Of a stretch of DNA of 64,000 bases, positions 23,151 to 34,871 are shown in pieces. How positions within the stretch are numbered: the first letter of the stretch is position 1; every line of letters begins with the position of its first letter. The stretch is from Apoderus coryli (taxonomy: Eukaryota; Arthropoda; Insecta; Coleoptera; Attelabidae): assembly GCA_911728435.2 (NCBI GenBank), contig OU452216.1, positions 923,981-987,980 of the forward strand, written 5' to 3'. Under the pieces are notes generated by a model. That model was given only the letters and a program-made list of their open reading frames with translations. It was not told the DNA's origin and made no database searches. Position numbers and translations under genes: made by a program.

Positions 23151-24414
23151 GTTAAAACTCGCGTGAACTTATAGCATAGAGTACGGCCCTGGATCAATCA
23201 ATGAAATATTTATGTTATTTGTCTGTAAGGGTATATAACCATATTGAATCTAAATCTTTTATTTGACTACATATACCTACTAATTTCAAATATGTTATGT
23301 CGATTTACCTATTTATTGAAAAAAAAAATATTGCAATATTAATATTTAATAAATTTGTTTTATTGATATTAATTATTATATATTTGTAACACATTTGTGC
23401 TCGTGTAATATACGTTTAAAGTGTATATTATTATGAATTATCAATCGCCCCCGTATACCCCATTCGGCAATGTTCGGAATTAACTGCTAGAATTTTAACT
23501 GCTGTCTTCACACTGGTTTTAGTGATGTTATTTAGAATTAAAAAGTTTTATAGCCGATCTGGTCAATCGGATAATAGAAAATAATAATCTCTCTTTCTCA
23601 ATACCCTCCAAATAAGTATAGTTGTTTTAACGAAAAATGGTTCTGGCTTATCAACTGTAATAAATTACCTGGTTTAATCTTTATTGTGTAGAATATCACC
23701 AGGTAAAAAATGCAAATATGCTACAGGTCTGTAATAATATATAAATGTTTTAAAATTATTGCAAACCGTAACCCAAGTGAACACTTCCATTTGGCCGAGG
23801 GATAAAATTACCTGCTTTCAGAAATTATAATACATATACAATCCGGTCATTTTACATTTATGCTAGGCCTTCTTGGGTTTTATGATGGGCAATATCGGAA
23901 TACAACTTAGTCAAAACCATTTATCCTGAATTCCATTATACGCACGTGTCTAACAAAAAGGGACAGTTTATTCATGATCCTTTAAAAGTTTTATAGCCGA
24001 TCTGGTCAAACGGATAATATATTATAATATTCGTATAGTGGACTTCAGGATAAATGGTATTTACTAAGTTCTGCTCCGATGTTGCCCATCATAAAACCCG
24101 AGAATGCCTACCATAAATGTAAAAGGACCGGATTGTATATTTGTTATAATTTCTAAAATCAGGTAATTTTGTCCCTCGGCGAGGTATTGTTATTTTAGTC
24201 TTTGGATTTCATTGGAAGTCTTCACTTCTGTTACGGCTTGCAATAATTTTAAAACATTTATATATATTATTACAGACATTTATTGCAAATAATTTATACC
24301 CCAACGTACGAAATAGGCAGTATGTGGCGGCCGTGGATAAATAGTAATAGCGTTTTTCCAGTGGCTCGTTTAAGAAATATCACTTATCTAGTGACGCGAA
24401 AGTCATTATAAAAA

Positions 24415-24990
24415 ATGTATATAGATAGTTCCTTACTTCAGCAAGGATATAACGCGAGTGCTGCAGCAAGTGTAACCAGTAATTTGACGAAGCTGCCTCT
24501 TACTTCAGTTAGACGAATTGTTGGAAATCCCATTGAATCAAGACAAAAACATAAAGATTCCGGTGTCACAAAAAGTCTAGACGATGGGAAAAATCTACAC
24601 TATGTACGATGAGCAGTGTGTCTCTACAATCAAAAGTCTAAAACACCGGCTCATCAATGACGAAACTCAAATCAACTGTAGCATCACTACTCTTTGGCGA
24701 ACTTTGTCTGCAAAAAATGAACTTTTACAAGTGCTGATGTCATTTTCCTTTAAAGAAAATGTATGTTTTTATACAGTTGCAGAAGAATTTTAACATACAG
24801 TGTTACGACTACCTCACTACTACTGCGTAAATCCTGTAGAGCTTATGTGGCACCAACTTAAATCGAGGGTACGCGGAAAATTTTTAAGTGGTATTATGAT
24901 AGAATTAATTAGGACATTAGGAACTGTTTGCATGACATTCCTACCGAGAGTTAGAAAACTTCTGTTAGTCATGTTATAAATGTTGAAAAC
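24415..24990 (+). pseudogene. Decayed Tc1/IS630-like transposase, copy 2
   Basis: Same layout as 12,397-12,970: helix-turn-helix-like frame at 24,415-24,612, second frame at 24,584-24,793, then CVNPVELMWHQLKS..VRGKFLSG and LIRTLGTVCMTF-type sequence with a 9-base expansion (GGACATTAG region near 24,911). The central catalytic region is missing in both copies. The two are diverged by only a few bases, so one mutated ancestor was duplicated. Confidence 0.58.
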
Positions 24991-26050
24991 TCGTACCATC
25001 CTGTAGCATCAATTGCACCAATTATAATTAATTTAGATGCTATTACCATTATTGTCTTTATAAACTTAGGATGTCACACACCAGACTGCGTTGGCGTTGG
25101 AATTTTCATGTCGTTCATTCATAAATTTGGGTTTATAGAAATCTGTAGTAATCTTGATGGAAAACTGGAAGAGCCATGGTTTCAGACCAATCATATGAAC
25201 ATACCCACATTTATAACTTCGTATTTTTCTTTCGCTTCCAGCCATAGACAATGTTACCAGCCGTCATATAATTATATGGTTCATATGGTTTCAACATAAT
25301 TTTATTGCGACGAATAATTCAAAAATATATTTTTTAAATGTCATTTTGCTTGACCTAAATTCTCCATATTTGTTTTTACTATATTATTTTAAAATGTCTT
25401 TGACTTCATATTATTTAGGCGATCACATAATTTTAAAATAAATAAATACTTACACATTTACTAAATTCTAAATAGGTAGGTATATTTTTATAATACGTTA
25501 TTTTTAATTGTTGCTCATTAGACAGTTGAAGGGCTTCCATTTACGTAAACGGAAACGTGAAAGTTGACAGCTACGCGTGGGCAAGTCGATTTTCTTTGCG
25601 TTTGGGTTTACGCCGCTATGTGATCTCGCGTGCCTCCACGTAGTGTCCGTTATCGCTTATACGCTACCCGAAACGCCCCAAATTGGAATTCGGTGCATAC
25701 CGATCGTGTTCTGTCATGTCATTTGTGTGTATGATATATTTATTATTTTGTACTTTCTTACATAGTTCAATTATATCTTTGCACTCACAAAATATTTATT
25801 AGTTAGAATTATCAATAACAATAGTCCTCAAAATAAAAATTTAAGGTTAAGTGTGTCGTTAACGCGCCACGAATTGTTACACTTCAACTAGCTTTTTGAA
25901 GCATTCCATAAACATCTAGTTTGTACGTTAACGTATATATTAGCGTTTACGTTTGATTTCAACTTCAAGTGTCTATTGTTTGATCTGTCAAACGGCAATT
26001 CGCTGAAATCGCTCATGAACCAACCACCATTCTTTTCTGTACCAAAATAA

Positions 26051-26548
26051 ATGTGTGCCAGGGCAACGCATGCGCCTGCAATCGATCCTAACAGTTCCGA
26101 ATACAGTTTCATGACGATACGAAAACGGGGGGTTGGAACTAACCTAATAACTATCCAGTAGCCACTTGCCCAACAAATAATTTTAATTCTCTTTGTTATT
26201 CTGCACGCGCCACTTTTCGACCCATCGATGTATTAACTCTAAGAGAGAGATATCACATTTCATTCATAAATTATAGTTTGTTTGGGCGCAGACAATAACA
26301 AACAACTTCATGGAAAGAAGCGAGAAAAAACATCGGACTTTCTTGTCACTCCGGATGTTTCTTCCACCGTTGCGGCAACGTCGCTGTTTTGATTTTGACA
26401 AGATGCGACATGGAAATATTAATACCAGTGGCGTATCCCATAATAATGCTTTTACATTATATTTATTTATTTTATATAAAAAAAAAAAGTTATATTTTAA
26501 CTTTCTAGAAGTGAAAATAGCTTCTGTACATTAAACAAGAATCTAGAT
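26051..26548. other. Spacer, no gene seen
   Basis: Frames are short (the 74-residue frame at 26,310 has no motif). The sequence is less AT-rich around 26,050-26,130. Confidence 0.35.
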
Positions 26549-26904
26549 TAGGGGTTCCCAAACTTATTTTGTCTACTGCCCACTTTGAGAATAAATTATG
26601 TTTTAGCGCCCCCCTTTTTTCACCTACTTAAAAACCACTATAACTTCAAATTAAATTAATTAATTATTGTGAGCTATATTAGCAGATATTAAACATTCAT
26701 TCTAAACGAGACTTACTATAACCAACAAGAGTTAATTTGAGACCTGAGCGCAGTAGGTAGTACACAACGGCGTTCAAATCTTAAGTTAACTCTTACGGGC
26801 TTCACCTGCCAATGAGAATGATTATTGAAACGCAACTTTTTTGTATTCAGACAGAGTATCTTTTATTCAAAATAAAACAAACATAATCGATTCTTATATA
26901 AAAG
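26549..26904. mobile_element. hAT-type terminal sequence and 3' non-coding region
   Basis: AGGGGTTCCCAAACT at about 26,552 is the typical outer end of hAT elements. It lies on the 3' side of the antisense hAT transposase remnant. The matching far end was not found upstream of 28,213. Confidence 0.6.
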
Positions 26905-28213
26905 CTAATGTGAAGGATAAATATGATGCTGTTTAATAAGTTTGTTGATATCAGGTTCCAATTTACTCAAGAACAGCCGCAAGTCGCCACGTTCGGTAAT
27001 ATGCAAACGATTCCTTTCTTTAGTAAGCAGCGTTGCGACAGCACTAAATCCATGTTCACACAAATACGACGATGGGAATGTTATCAAGAATCGTTGAACG
27101 ATTGACCACAATCCAGAGTACAATTGCGAGATCGGTTTTTGTAGCCAAAATTCTTGATAGCAATTTTTGAACTTGATTTTTATTTCCTTGTTTGTTGTCA
27201 ATTCTATAAGTTCTTCTTCCAGCTGAGGTGACATTGCTGTGTTGACATTTGAAAACGGATCCAACACCCAGTCTGGTATTTCCAAGTTCAAAATATCCTG
27301 GTATCGTTCGGTGAAGTCAATGTGGAGGTTTTCCAAATGTTGGCAGTAGGCAAACAAGTCATCGTTACTGCAGGATACTGATAAATTCGGAAAATTGTGA
27401 AACTTACGTCTGCCCATATTCTTTTTGTGCAGAAGCAGTTTGACTGCGAAAGCAGCAACGAAATTTTTTGTTTTAATTAAATGTAGTTCATCGCCTTGCA
27501 GTTGGAGATTCATGTCGTTGAACAATTTATACAGGTCTGTCATGTAAGCTATATCATTCATTGATGTAATGAGCTTGTTGCGCAATCCTGTATCTTTAAT
27601 TTCCAAGAACTCTATCACAGAGTCAAACAGGTTGTAAAATGGAGTCAGACAATTGCCTCTTGATAGCCTATGAACTTCAGTAGGAAGCAACAAACGCTTG
27701 AAATCATCGTCATTAGTAACACAAAGTTGATGAAATAATCAATCATTCAAAGAGCTGTTACGGATTTTATTGACTTGATGACATATTGCAGTGATTGAAA
27801 TAGTCGTTCACTTAAGTTTCTAGCAACCAAATGTTGTCTATGAATAACGCAATGTACAGCAAGGACATCTGGAATTTTATTTTTTAAGTACGCTATGAAG
27901 CCTTTCTGGCACCCTGTCATAGCCGGAGCGCCATCCGTAGCAACTGATATAATATTTTTCAAGGGAATCTCTTTCTCATCACAAAACTTTTCCAATGTAT
28001 TGAATATGGTTTCGCCTTTTGTATCGGTGTCTAAATTTCTAGCAAACAATAGTTCTTCACATATTTAATAAACCTCAGGTAAGACAGCAACAATGCTTCA
28101 TTAGTTGGTAAGGTGGACTCATCGAGCTGAATTGAGAATTGACTAGTCCTCAGATGATTGCACAATGATCCTTCAATGTTTTCAGCCATTTCATCAATTC
28201 GTCTTTGCATAAC
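26905..28213 (-). pseudogene. hAT transposase (SCAND3/ZBED5-like), broken by frameshifts
   Basis: Minus-strand pieces in order are as follows. 28,060-28,213 begins MQRRIDEMAENIEGSL and includes FSIQLDEST, which carries the first catalytic Asp. 27,747-28,049 has ISVATDGAPAMTG and VHCVIHRQHLVARNL, the second Asp and the CxxH block. 26,905-27,693 has VHRLSRGNCL, a long helical insertion and the C-terminal dimerisation block FPSSYLCEHGFSAVATLLTKERNRL. Frames change near 28,050-28,065 and near 27,750-27,780, and a TGA follows. The BED zinc finger that usually starts this family is absent. It is a truncated, inactive transposon gene; the remaining catalytic Glu should lie near the C-terminus. Family identity is strong. 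Confidence 0.9.
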
Positions 28214-29195
28214 CCACGACTATATAGCCAATAACAACTTGGCATAGGCAAGTCTACCGACTCGGCCGGAAGCACCGTGCACCCATCCAACCTCGATCCA
28301 CGCGACCAGGTACTTTAATACCATAAGCCCGTCGATGCGCGCTTGCACATATGGGCATGTCCTTTTGATAATTATTAACTGTTTTTAAATTAACAACTTC
28401 ATATTATACGAACTTACTACAACTTCGCCATTTTAACAATGATTCTATCTTCCAAGCCACAGTATCACAATTCTTATAATAAGCAAATAACATTCAACTA
28501 TACCATATAGATATTGTTTGGCATCAGGGAAGAAATATTAAAACTAAACCGAGCATTAAAATGTCTTTTCAATTTTGAAAGCAAACTAAAGCTTTATATT
28601 AAAATACTTCAATAATAAATGTTGTGGAAACTTTACCCAATTTTCATACTTATTGATCACGCGGATGATTGCATCTTTCCCGGCATGTATGCAGAAAAAT
28701 GAAAATTTCAATCAATCCGAAATCGTGTCTGTAACACTGGTTGAATGAGTAAAAGGTTTACAAAGGTGCAGCTTTCCTTAGAGCTTTTTTATGTGTTAAC
28801 CAGCAATAATATTATTTTCAAAACGTTAATAACAAGATATAGCGAAGTTCAGGCATCGGCTATTATTCGTTATACAGGGTGAGTCATCGAAACAATCAAT
28901 AATAGTAATACTGATAAGGCAACCTTCACAACATTCTTATTGTTAATAACATTAGTTAATTATTAACAAAGTAACAAAATTTCTGTTGGTGTTGAAAGTT
29001 TCCTTTCATGGACTATACACAACACATAACTAACTTTTCTCTTTGGAAATGAAATTATAACACGAAGATACTATTTAGTTAAATTATTTAATTTAGTAAT
29101 GATTATTAAAAACATATAACAATTAAAAGAAAAACAAATACAAATTTTGCGGAGTATTAATAAACGCGTCTGTTTTTAACGAAAGGCGGCAGCTT
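28214..29195. other. Spacer between hAT and BEL/Pao remnants
   Basis: 28,240-28,340 is GC-richer (CGACTCGGCCGGAAGCACCG) but has no coding or tRNA-like fold that I can recognise. TACAGGGTGAGTC at 28,875 looks like one end of a MITE or the 3' LTR area of the adjacent retrotransposon. No LTR could be delimited. Confidence 0.4.
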
Positions 29196-30428
29196 TTAAA
29201 CAGTAGCAGAGTCAGTCTCATAAATTGGAAAAACACATAGTTTTGACACAGGTCGTTTGATTATATTATCCTTAACCTTAACACTCACAACACTGTCTGC
29301 ACCAGGATGAAGGTTGACTACTTTGCCCATATGCCATTTGCATGGAGGAGCGTTATCTTCCTTGATTAACACGATTGTGTCAATTTTCAAATAGTTTTGA
29401 GAATTTTGCTTCCATTTCACTCGGACTTGTAGCTCGGACAGATATTCCGCATGCCAACGATCCCAAAAATGTTGGACAATTTATTGCAGTCGTTTGTAAT
29501 GTTTTAACCGATTTTCTGGTACAGCTAAATAACTTGGCTCGGGGATGGCTGTTAAGGATTTTCCAATCAAGAAGTGAGCCGGGGTTAATGGATTGAGGTC
29601 CTCGGGATTGGAAGTTAATGGGGATAACGGTCTCGAATTGAGAACTGCTTCAATCTGAAGAAGAACTGTCGTAAACTCTTCAAAGTTTAAATAACTATTA
29701 CCTATTATTGGTTTTAAGTGATATGTTGCACTCTTAATGCCAGCTTCCCATACTCCACCGAAATTTGGGGCATGTGCTGGTATAAATTGCCAAGTGATAT
29801 TATCTTTACTTAGATCATTATAAATACAGTCTGATTGTTCCTTTAATAAATTTATCAATTTAGCTAATTCAGTACAAGCTCCTACAAAATTATTGCCGTT
29901 TTCGGAAAATGTGTTTAATGGCTTTCCTCGACGGCTTATAAATCGTCTTAAAGATGCGAGAAAACACTCAGAGGTTAAGTCAGAAACCGCCTCCAGATGG
30001 ACAGCTAAACATATCAATAGACAGACATATGCTTTAACTATTTTAGGGTTCCTTGTTTTTCCATCCTTTAAATTAAAAGGGCCTGCGTAATCGACTCCTG
30101 TATTATGGAAAGGTAAGTATTGCGAAATCCTACTTTCAGGTAAGTTTCCCATTATGTAGTTGCAAGGTTTAGGATTAACCCGAAAACATACAATGCAATT
30201 GTGTAAAATACGTCTTATCAAATTTCTAGCTGAAACTGGCCAATATATTTCTCTTATTGATGATAACAACATAGTAGGCCCACAATGTTTTAATCGTTCA
30301 TGTTCATTTTTGATAATTAGTTTAGTTAATATATGGTTTTTAGGTAATATTATTGGATATTTTTTGTCGAATTGACACTTAGAATTTTCTAATCGACCGC
30401 CTACACTTATTAATTTATTTTCATCCAT
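29196..30428 (-). pseudogene. BEL/Pao pol: integrase and C-terminal DUF5641 region, one nonsense codon
   Basis: The integrase frame (29,481-30,428) has the zinc-binding HHCC part (EHERLKHCG, LHNCIVCFR), NTGVDYAGPF with the first catalytic Asp, and FGGVWEAGIK with the Glu. The second Asp position reads SENGNNF where the family has SDNG, so the triad is altered. The frame ends at a TAA (29,481-29,483), but the same frame resumes at once with FWDRWHAEYLSEL and continues to 29,196 (VLIKEDNAPPCKWHMGKV), the DUF5641 module typical of BEL/Pao pol. This is old retroelement DNA in the genome; it is broken and not expected to integrate. Confidence 0.93.
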
Positions 30429-30792
30429 AAACGGATTTAAAGATAATATTTCGCTCTTTTTATTTACATTGATGTTTTTACTTAAATCTAAATATTCCTT
30501 AGGAAAAGATTCTTGCTGTGCTAGACTAATAAGAATATTTAACGCTCCTTGTAATTCGTGGGACGTAATAACTCCGTATTGACGCCGTTCTTTAGAGAAT
30601 TTTAAATTGTTTATAAATCGTAATACATAGTTCTCTGTAATTTAATTAGAGAAGCTGTTTTTCAAAAATATCGAAATTTTGCTGCTTTACAGAATGATTG
30701 GAAGCTAAACGTTCTTCTGGCAATTTATCCAAATCAAATTTAATATTATTGCTTATAGGTAAGTTGTCATGACAAAGCCACTCAGGACCTTG
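30429..30792 (-). pseudogene. BEL/Pao pol: degraded linker between RNase H and integrase
   Basis: Lies between the two recognisable domains and has frames interrupted by stops and shifts. Low-complexity AT-rich runs suggest several small indels. Confidence 0.6.
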
Positions 30793-31480
30793 TCACCATA
30801 AATTACAATTTTGTAATTTATATGGGTTTACACCGCGCGATATTAAATCCGCCGGGTTCTCTTTCGATGTCACATGAAACCAAGTGTTGATATCGGTGAA
30901 TTGTTGAATTTCGCTAACCCTAATGGCTACCAACGTTTTCCATCTTGGGGAAGAGGCACGAATCCAAGATAAAGTTATAGTGGAGTCACACCATAGATAT
31001 TCGCGACTGATTGTTATGGTTAGTGCTTCTCTAAACTTTTGAATTAAATTGGCTAAAAGAAATGCTCCGCTTAATTCTAGTCTAGGTAACGATAATTGCT
31101 TTAATGGAGCTACCCTTGATTTAGCGCATAATAAATAAGAATTGTAATTGCCACATACAGATTTACATCTAACATATATACATGCTCCGTAGGCTTTTTC
31201 ACTAGCGTCCGAAAACCCGTGGAGCTCAATATAAGAGATTTTTGTTTTTATAGTAACTTGCCTTGGAATTTTTATTGTATTTAATTGCATTAAGTTGTTA
31301 CGGAATTCCAACCAAAATTCGAGTAAAACATTGGGTATTTCTTCATCCCATGACAGTTTTTCTTTAAATAGTGTTTGGATAAATATCTTGGTCGTAATTA
31401 TTACAGGACCTAGAAGACCTAACGGATCAAAAATTTGCGCGATCTCCGATACAATCTTCCGTTTGGTAATAGTGTTTTAA
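30793..31480 (-). pseudogene. BEL/Pao pol: A17-type connection region and RNase H
   Basis: The minus frame holds AQIFDPLGLLGPV (about 31,400-31,440), a hallmark of Pao pol between RT and RNase H. It is followed by the RNase H core ELHGFSDASEKAYGACIY, LPRLELSGAFLLA, YLWCDSTITLSWI and ISRGVNPYKL, which supply the Asp/Glu/Asp residues. In the family it degrades the RNA of the RNA-DNA hybrid. A frame change separates it from the RT near 31,530. Its 3' end is at the stop at 30,793. Confidence 0.9.
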
Positions 31481-31533
31481 ACTGAGATTGTGAAACATGG
31501 TATTGTATTATGTCTTTACTCGCGTTCCAATAC

Positions 31534-32660
31534 TTACACACCTAGAGTTTTGTTTTCGCCAAAACTTAGAAAACTTGAATCTATATCGGTATTTATTTCT
31601 AAATTGTTGAATAATTGATCGTTGCATAACCATTTTCTTAATACAAAACCTGATGAAGCTAGTATATTCGAAACATCTTTTTGTAATTGTATAATTTCTG
31701 TTTTAGAATTAGAGCCTGTCAACAAATCATCGACACAAAATGAACTTTTAATAACATTGCACGCCATTGGATACTTTTCTTTATTATCGTCAGCTAACTT
31801 ATGTAAGCGGCGTATAGCTAAGTAAGGGGCTGACGCCGTTCCATAAGTTACTGTATTCAATTTGTAGCAATCTACATTGTCATTCGGTTTTTCGCGCCAG
31901 AAAATTCTTTGAAATTTTCGTTGCTTAGGATTTATATCGATTATCCTATACATTTTCGAGATATCCGATGTTATCACATAATTAAATTGCCTAAAATTTA
32001 ACAAAATAATGAACAAATCGTTTTGTAAAGTGGGGCCGGTAAATTGTACATCATTTACTGACAATCCGCTGTCGCTCTTCATTGAACCGTCAAAAACAAC
32101 GCGAACTTTAGTTGTGCAACTACCTTCGCGCACCACAGCATGATGTGGCAAATAATAGTTGAGTTCTTCAGTTCCCGGTGCATCTATAATTTTAGTCATG
32201 TGCCCTAGAGCTTCATACTCTTTCATGAATTGCTTATAGTCATTTAATAAATCAGGATTTCTTTGTAACCTACGTTCTTGAGAATAAAATCGTTTAATCG
32301 CAAATTTTCGAGTATTACCTAAATATTCTAGCTTGTTATTAAATGGAATATCAATGACAAAATTTCCCTTTTCACTGTGCTTTACTGTTTTTAGGAAATT
32401 GTCTTCACAAATTTTGTCTGCCTCTGAATATATTTTATAATTGTTTTTAACTTCTTCCATTTCCCAAAATTTTTCAATTTGATTATTTAAAATGCTGTCA
32501 ATAATTGTACTGACGTAACTAACATATTTGCTGTTACAAGAAATTGAATTTAAAGTACCTGCTATGATCCATCCCAAAGCAGTATTTTGCATTACTAAAT
32601 TTGAATTGTCGAGTTTAAATTGTCCGTTTTCTATTAGTTGCCAAAATATAGTTGAACCTA
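31534..32660 (-). pseudogene. BEL/Pao pol: reverse transcriptase
   Basis: Starts inside the conserved lead-in TALGWIIAG and continues through HHAVVREGSCTTKVRVVFDGS, TSDISKMYR, VTYGTASAPYLAIR and the active-site FCVDDLLTG (the YxDD-type box). Upstream, IFWQLIENGQFKLDNSNL in the same frame extends it to about 32,660. It is followed by a frameshift near 31,530, so the polyprotein is interrupted. Confidence 0.93.
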
Positions 32661-33145
32661 ATAAAATATCAATAGGTCCTGATTTATTAAATTATGGATC
32701 TGCTAATGATAAATTTATCGGTATATTTAACCTAGAATTATCGAAACATGCACGCGGTAAATTGTTTGTAATTCGCGGCAAAACTAAACAAGATACTGAC
32801 GTATTGTAATTTTTATTGCACTAGAAAATATTGTTAGTTGTAGAAAATTTAACGTTGGTCATTGCTTCGCCTACACCAACTATAGAATAGTTAACTTTAT
32901 TCAATTGTATGTTTAATTGTTTACATGCTCATTCTGATATAAAATTACTTTGCGATCCGCTATCTAATAGCGCCCGCCACTGGTGATAATGCCCAGTACG
33001 ATCTTGAATTTGAACTATCGCGGTTGACAACAACACCTGCGACGCACTCTTTGTAAAAGCTGCTGTTTCTGTTGTGCTTTGCGGGTACTATTGTTTGACA
33101 TTGCCCACACAGCTGAGATGCTTGCAGTTACATTTTCTGGCGGTG
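32661..33145 (-). pseudogene. BEL/Pao pol/gag junction: aspartic protease, truncated
   Basis: WRALLDSGSQSNFIS (about 32,940-32,990) is the retropepsin active-site block, preceded by the strand QVLLSTAIVQIQD. Farther upstream is a Cys-rich scrap (CNCKHLSC) that may be the end of the gag zinc knuckle. At about 33,145 homology stops abruptly at the tandem-repeat family, so gag and the 5' LTR are missing. Several stops interrupt the frame. Confidence 0.8.
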
Positions 33146-33147
33146 CG

Positions 33148-34871
33148 CTTAACAGATTTTAACCAAATTTGGTACAAAAATACTATTGGACATGGCAAGG
33201 AGCTGATTAGATTTTGGGAAACATTGAGCGTAGGCAATGGGTTTAAAAGAGGGTTCAAAAATTAAAAAAATTCATAGTTCTTAAACTTATCCGAAATACT
33301 GCATAATTTTTTACGCATTTAATTGAATATAACCTAAAATAATGAACATAAATTATTATACCACATTGGCGTTCGAAAATAGTGTAAAATGGGGTAAAAT
33401 AGATTAAAAAATAGCAGAAATATTAACTAGTTATTTATAGCTTTGATAGAATATAACCTATAAAATGTGTCACAAATAACTTACTTTCATAGTCGTTCGT
33501 AAATAGCGGAAAAGGGGTCAAAACATAAAAAATATATATTTCCTAAACTTATTCGAAATATGGAATAATTTTTCATAGTTATGATACAATATAAGTTAAA
33601 AAATATTCCATAAAAGAATTGGTTCTAAAATAGTCTAAAAAAAGGGTCAAAAACGAAAAAAAAAAGGTTTCCCAAATATACAAGAAAAATTGGCTAATTA
33701 TATATTTAATCGATGAGTAGAACCTTTGGCGTAGAACACTAAACTGACAATCGTTTTACCACTTCACCAAAACACTTCTTTTAAATCTCGACGCGCGTTT
33801 CGCTAACAATGTTAGCATCCTCAGGAGAGAATTAAATTAATTCTCTCCTGAGGATGCTAACATTGTTAGCGAAACGCGCGTCGAGATTTAAAAGAAGTGT
33901 TTTGGTGAAGTGGTAAAACGATTGTCAGTTTAATTATATATTGTTTTGATACACAAAATGCCACATAAAATTTTCATTTACATAGGCGTCCGTAAATAGT
34001 AGAAAAGGGAGTAAAATAAAAAAAAGGAAATTGTTAAAATTTTTATATGTAACTACTTGAATTGGTGTTAAAAATATACTACAAAAATTAATGAACCTTA
34101 GGCGTCCGTGAAAATTCTATAAAAGGGTCAGAAAAAAATTGTATTCGTGATAACTCAAAAACCACGTAATGGATTTTAACCACATTTGGTACGAAAATAC
34201 TACAGGATTTATAAGTGGTGATTAACATAGAGCAAGGGGTTTAAAAGAGGGTTCAAAAATTAAAAAAATCATAGTTCTTAAACTTATCCGAAATATTGAA
34301 TAATTTTATGTGTTTTTAATTAAATATAACCTAAAATATTCAACCTAAACAATTAGACCACATTGACATTTGAAAAAAGTGTAAAATGGGGTAAAAAGGT
34401 TAGAAAAAACCGTATTTCTTAAAAGTAGCAGAAATATTGACTAGTTATGATATAAATTTACCCGAAATAGGTAGTGCATAATTTTTGACGCATTTAATTG
34501 AATATAACCTAAAATATTGAACATAAAATATTAGACCACATTGGCGTTCGATAATAGTGTAAAATGGGTTAAAAAATATGTAAAAAAAAACGTATTTCTT
34601 AAACATAGGAGAAATATTAACTAGTTATTTATAGCTTTTATATGATATAACCTATAAAATGTGTCATAAATAACTTGTTTTCATAGGCGTTCGTAAATAG
34701 TGGAAAAGGGGTCAAAATATATACTTCCTCAACTTATTCGAAATACGGAATAATTTTTCATAGTTGTGATAGAATATAACATAAAAAATGTTACATAAAT
34801 GAACTGGTTCACACAGGCGTTCAAAAATAGTGTAAAAAAGGGCCAAGAACGAAAAATTGGCTAATTATATA
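33148..34871. repeat. Tandem-unit repeat array (inverse orientation of the GAACGCCTATG family), copy A
   Basis: Units of about 115-145 bp with the signature GTTC..AGGCGTTCGTAAATAGT and AGGGGTCAAAA. Similar arrays occur at 6,720-7,600, 50,450-51,740 and 51,982-53,260. Confidence 0.88.
33735..33935. repeat. ~200-bp near-perfect palindrome, absent from copy B
   Basis: CTGACAATCGTTTTACCACT runs into its exact reverse complement about a centre at AATTAAATTAATT (33,840); each arm is about 97 bases. The site in copy B (around 52,530) is uninterrupted. Arms contain CTGAGGA..GCTAAC ATT GTTAGC..GAAA in both strands. Confidence 0.93.

Larger units (their letters stand above)
15890..23517. mobile_element. 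7,628-bp Mutator-like giant foldback element with mirrored satellite arrays
   Basis: Begins ACCAGTGTGAAGACAGCAG and ends with its inverse. The target duplication TTTAGTGAT (15,881-15,889 and 23,518-23,526) is perfect and 9 bp, the length typical of the Mutator superfamily; the empty site survives at about 11,504-11,512. The outermost ~350 bases per arm look identical by eye. Inside follow a tandem array of ~14 units (16,235-18,430), a single-copy centre (18,430-20,740) and an inverted array of ~16 units (20,745-23,150). The centre holds a decayed Ulp1-type protease and a Cys/His finger but no transposase I can recognise. Intact ends with a dead interior suggest mobilisation in trans. Superfamily is inferred from the 9-bp duplication. 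Confidence 0.85.
15706..26050. repeat. 2.7-kb direct duplication, copy 2 (split by the 7.6-kb foldback)
   Basis: 15,706-15,889 matches 11,329-11,512 and 23,518-26,050 matches 11,504-14,050. Apart from the inserted element the copies differ by small changes, for example GTTGTGTTACGG versus CTTCACTTCTGTTACGG near 24,225. On the right, similarity ends near 26,045, where copy 1 runs into the outer foldback. Confidence 0.93.

Noticed and set aside
28240..28345. GC-rich patch considered as a tRNA or SINE head
   Set aside because: No A/B box combination or cloverleaf could be drawn by eye.
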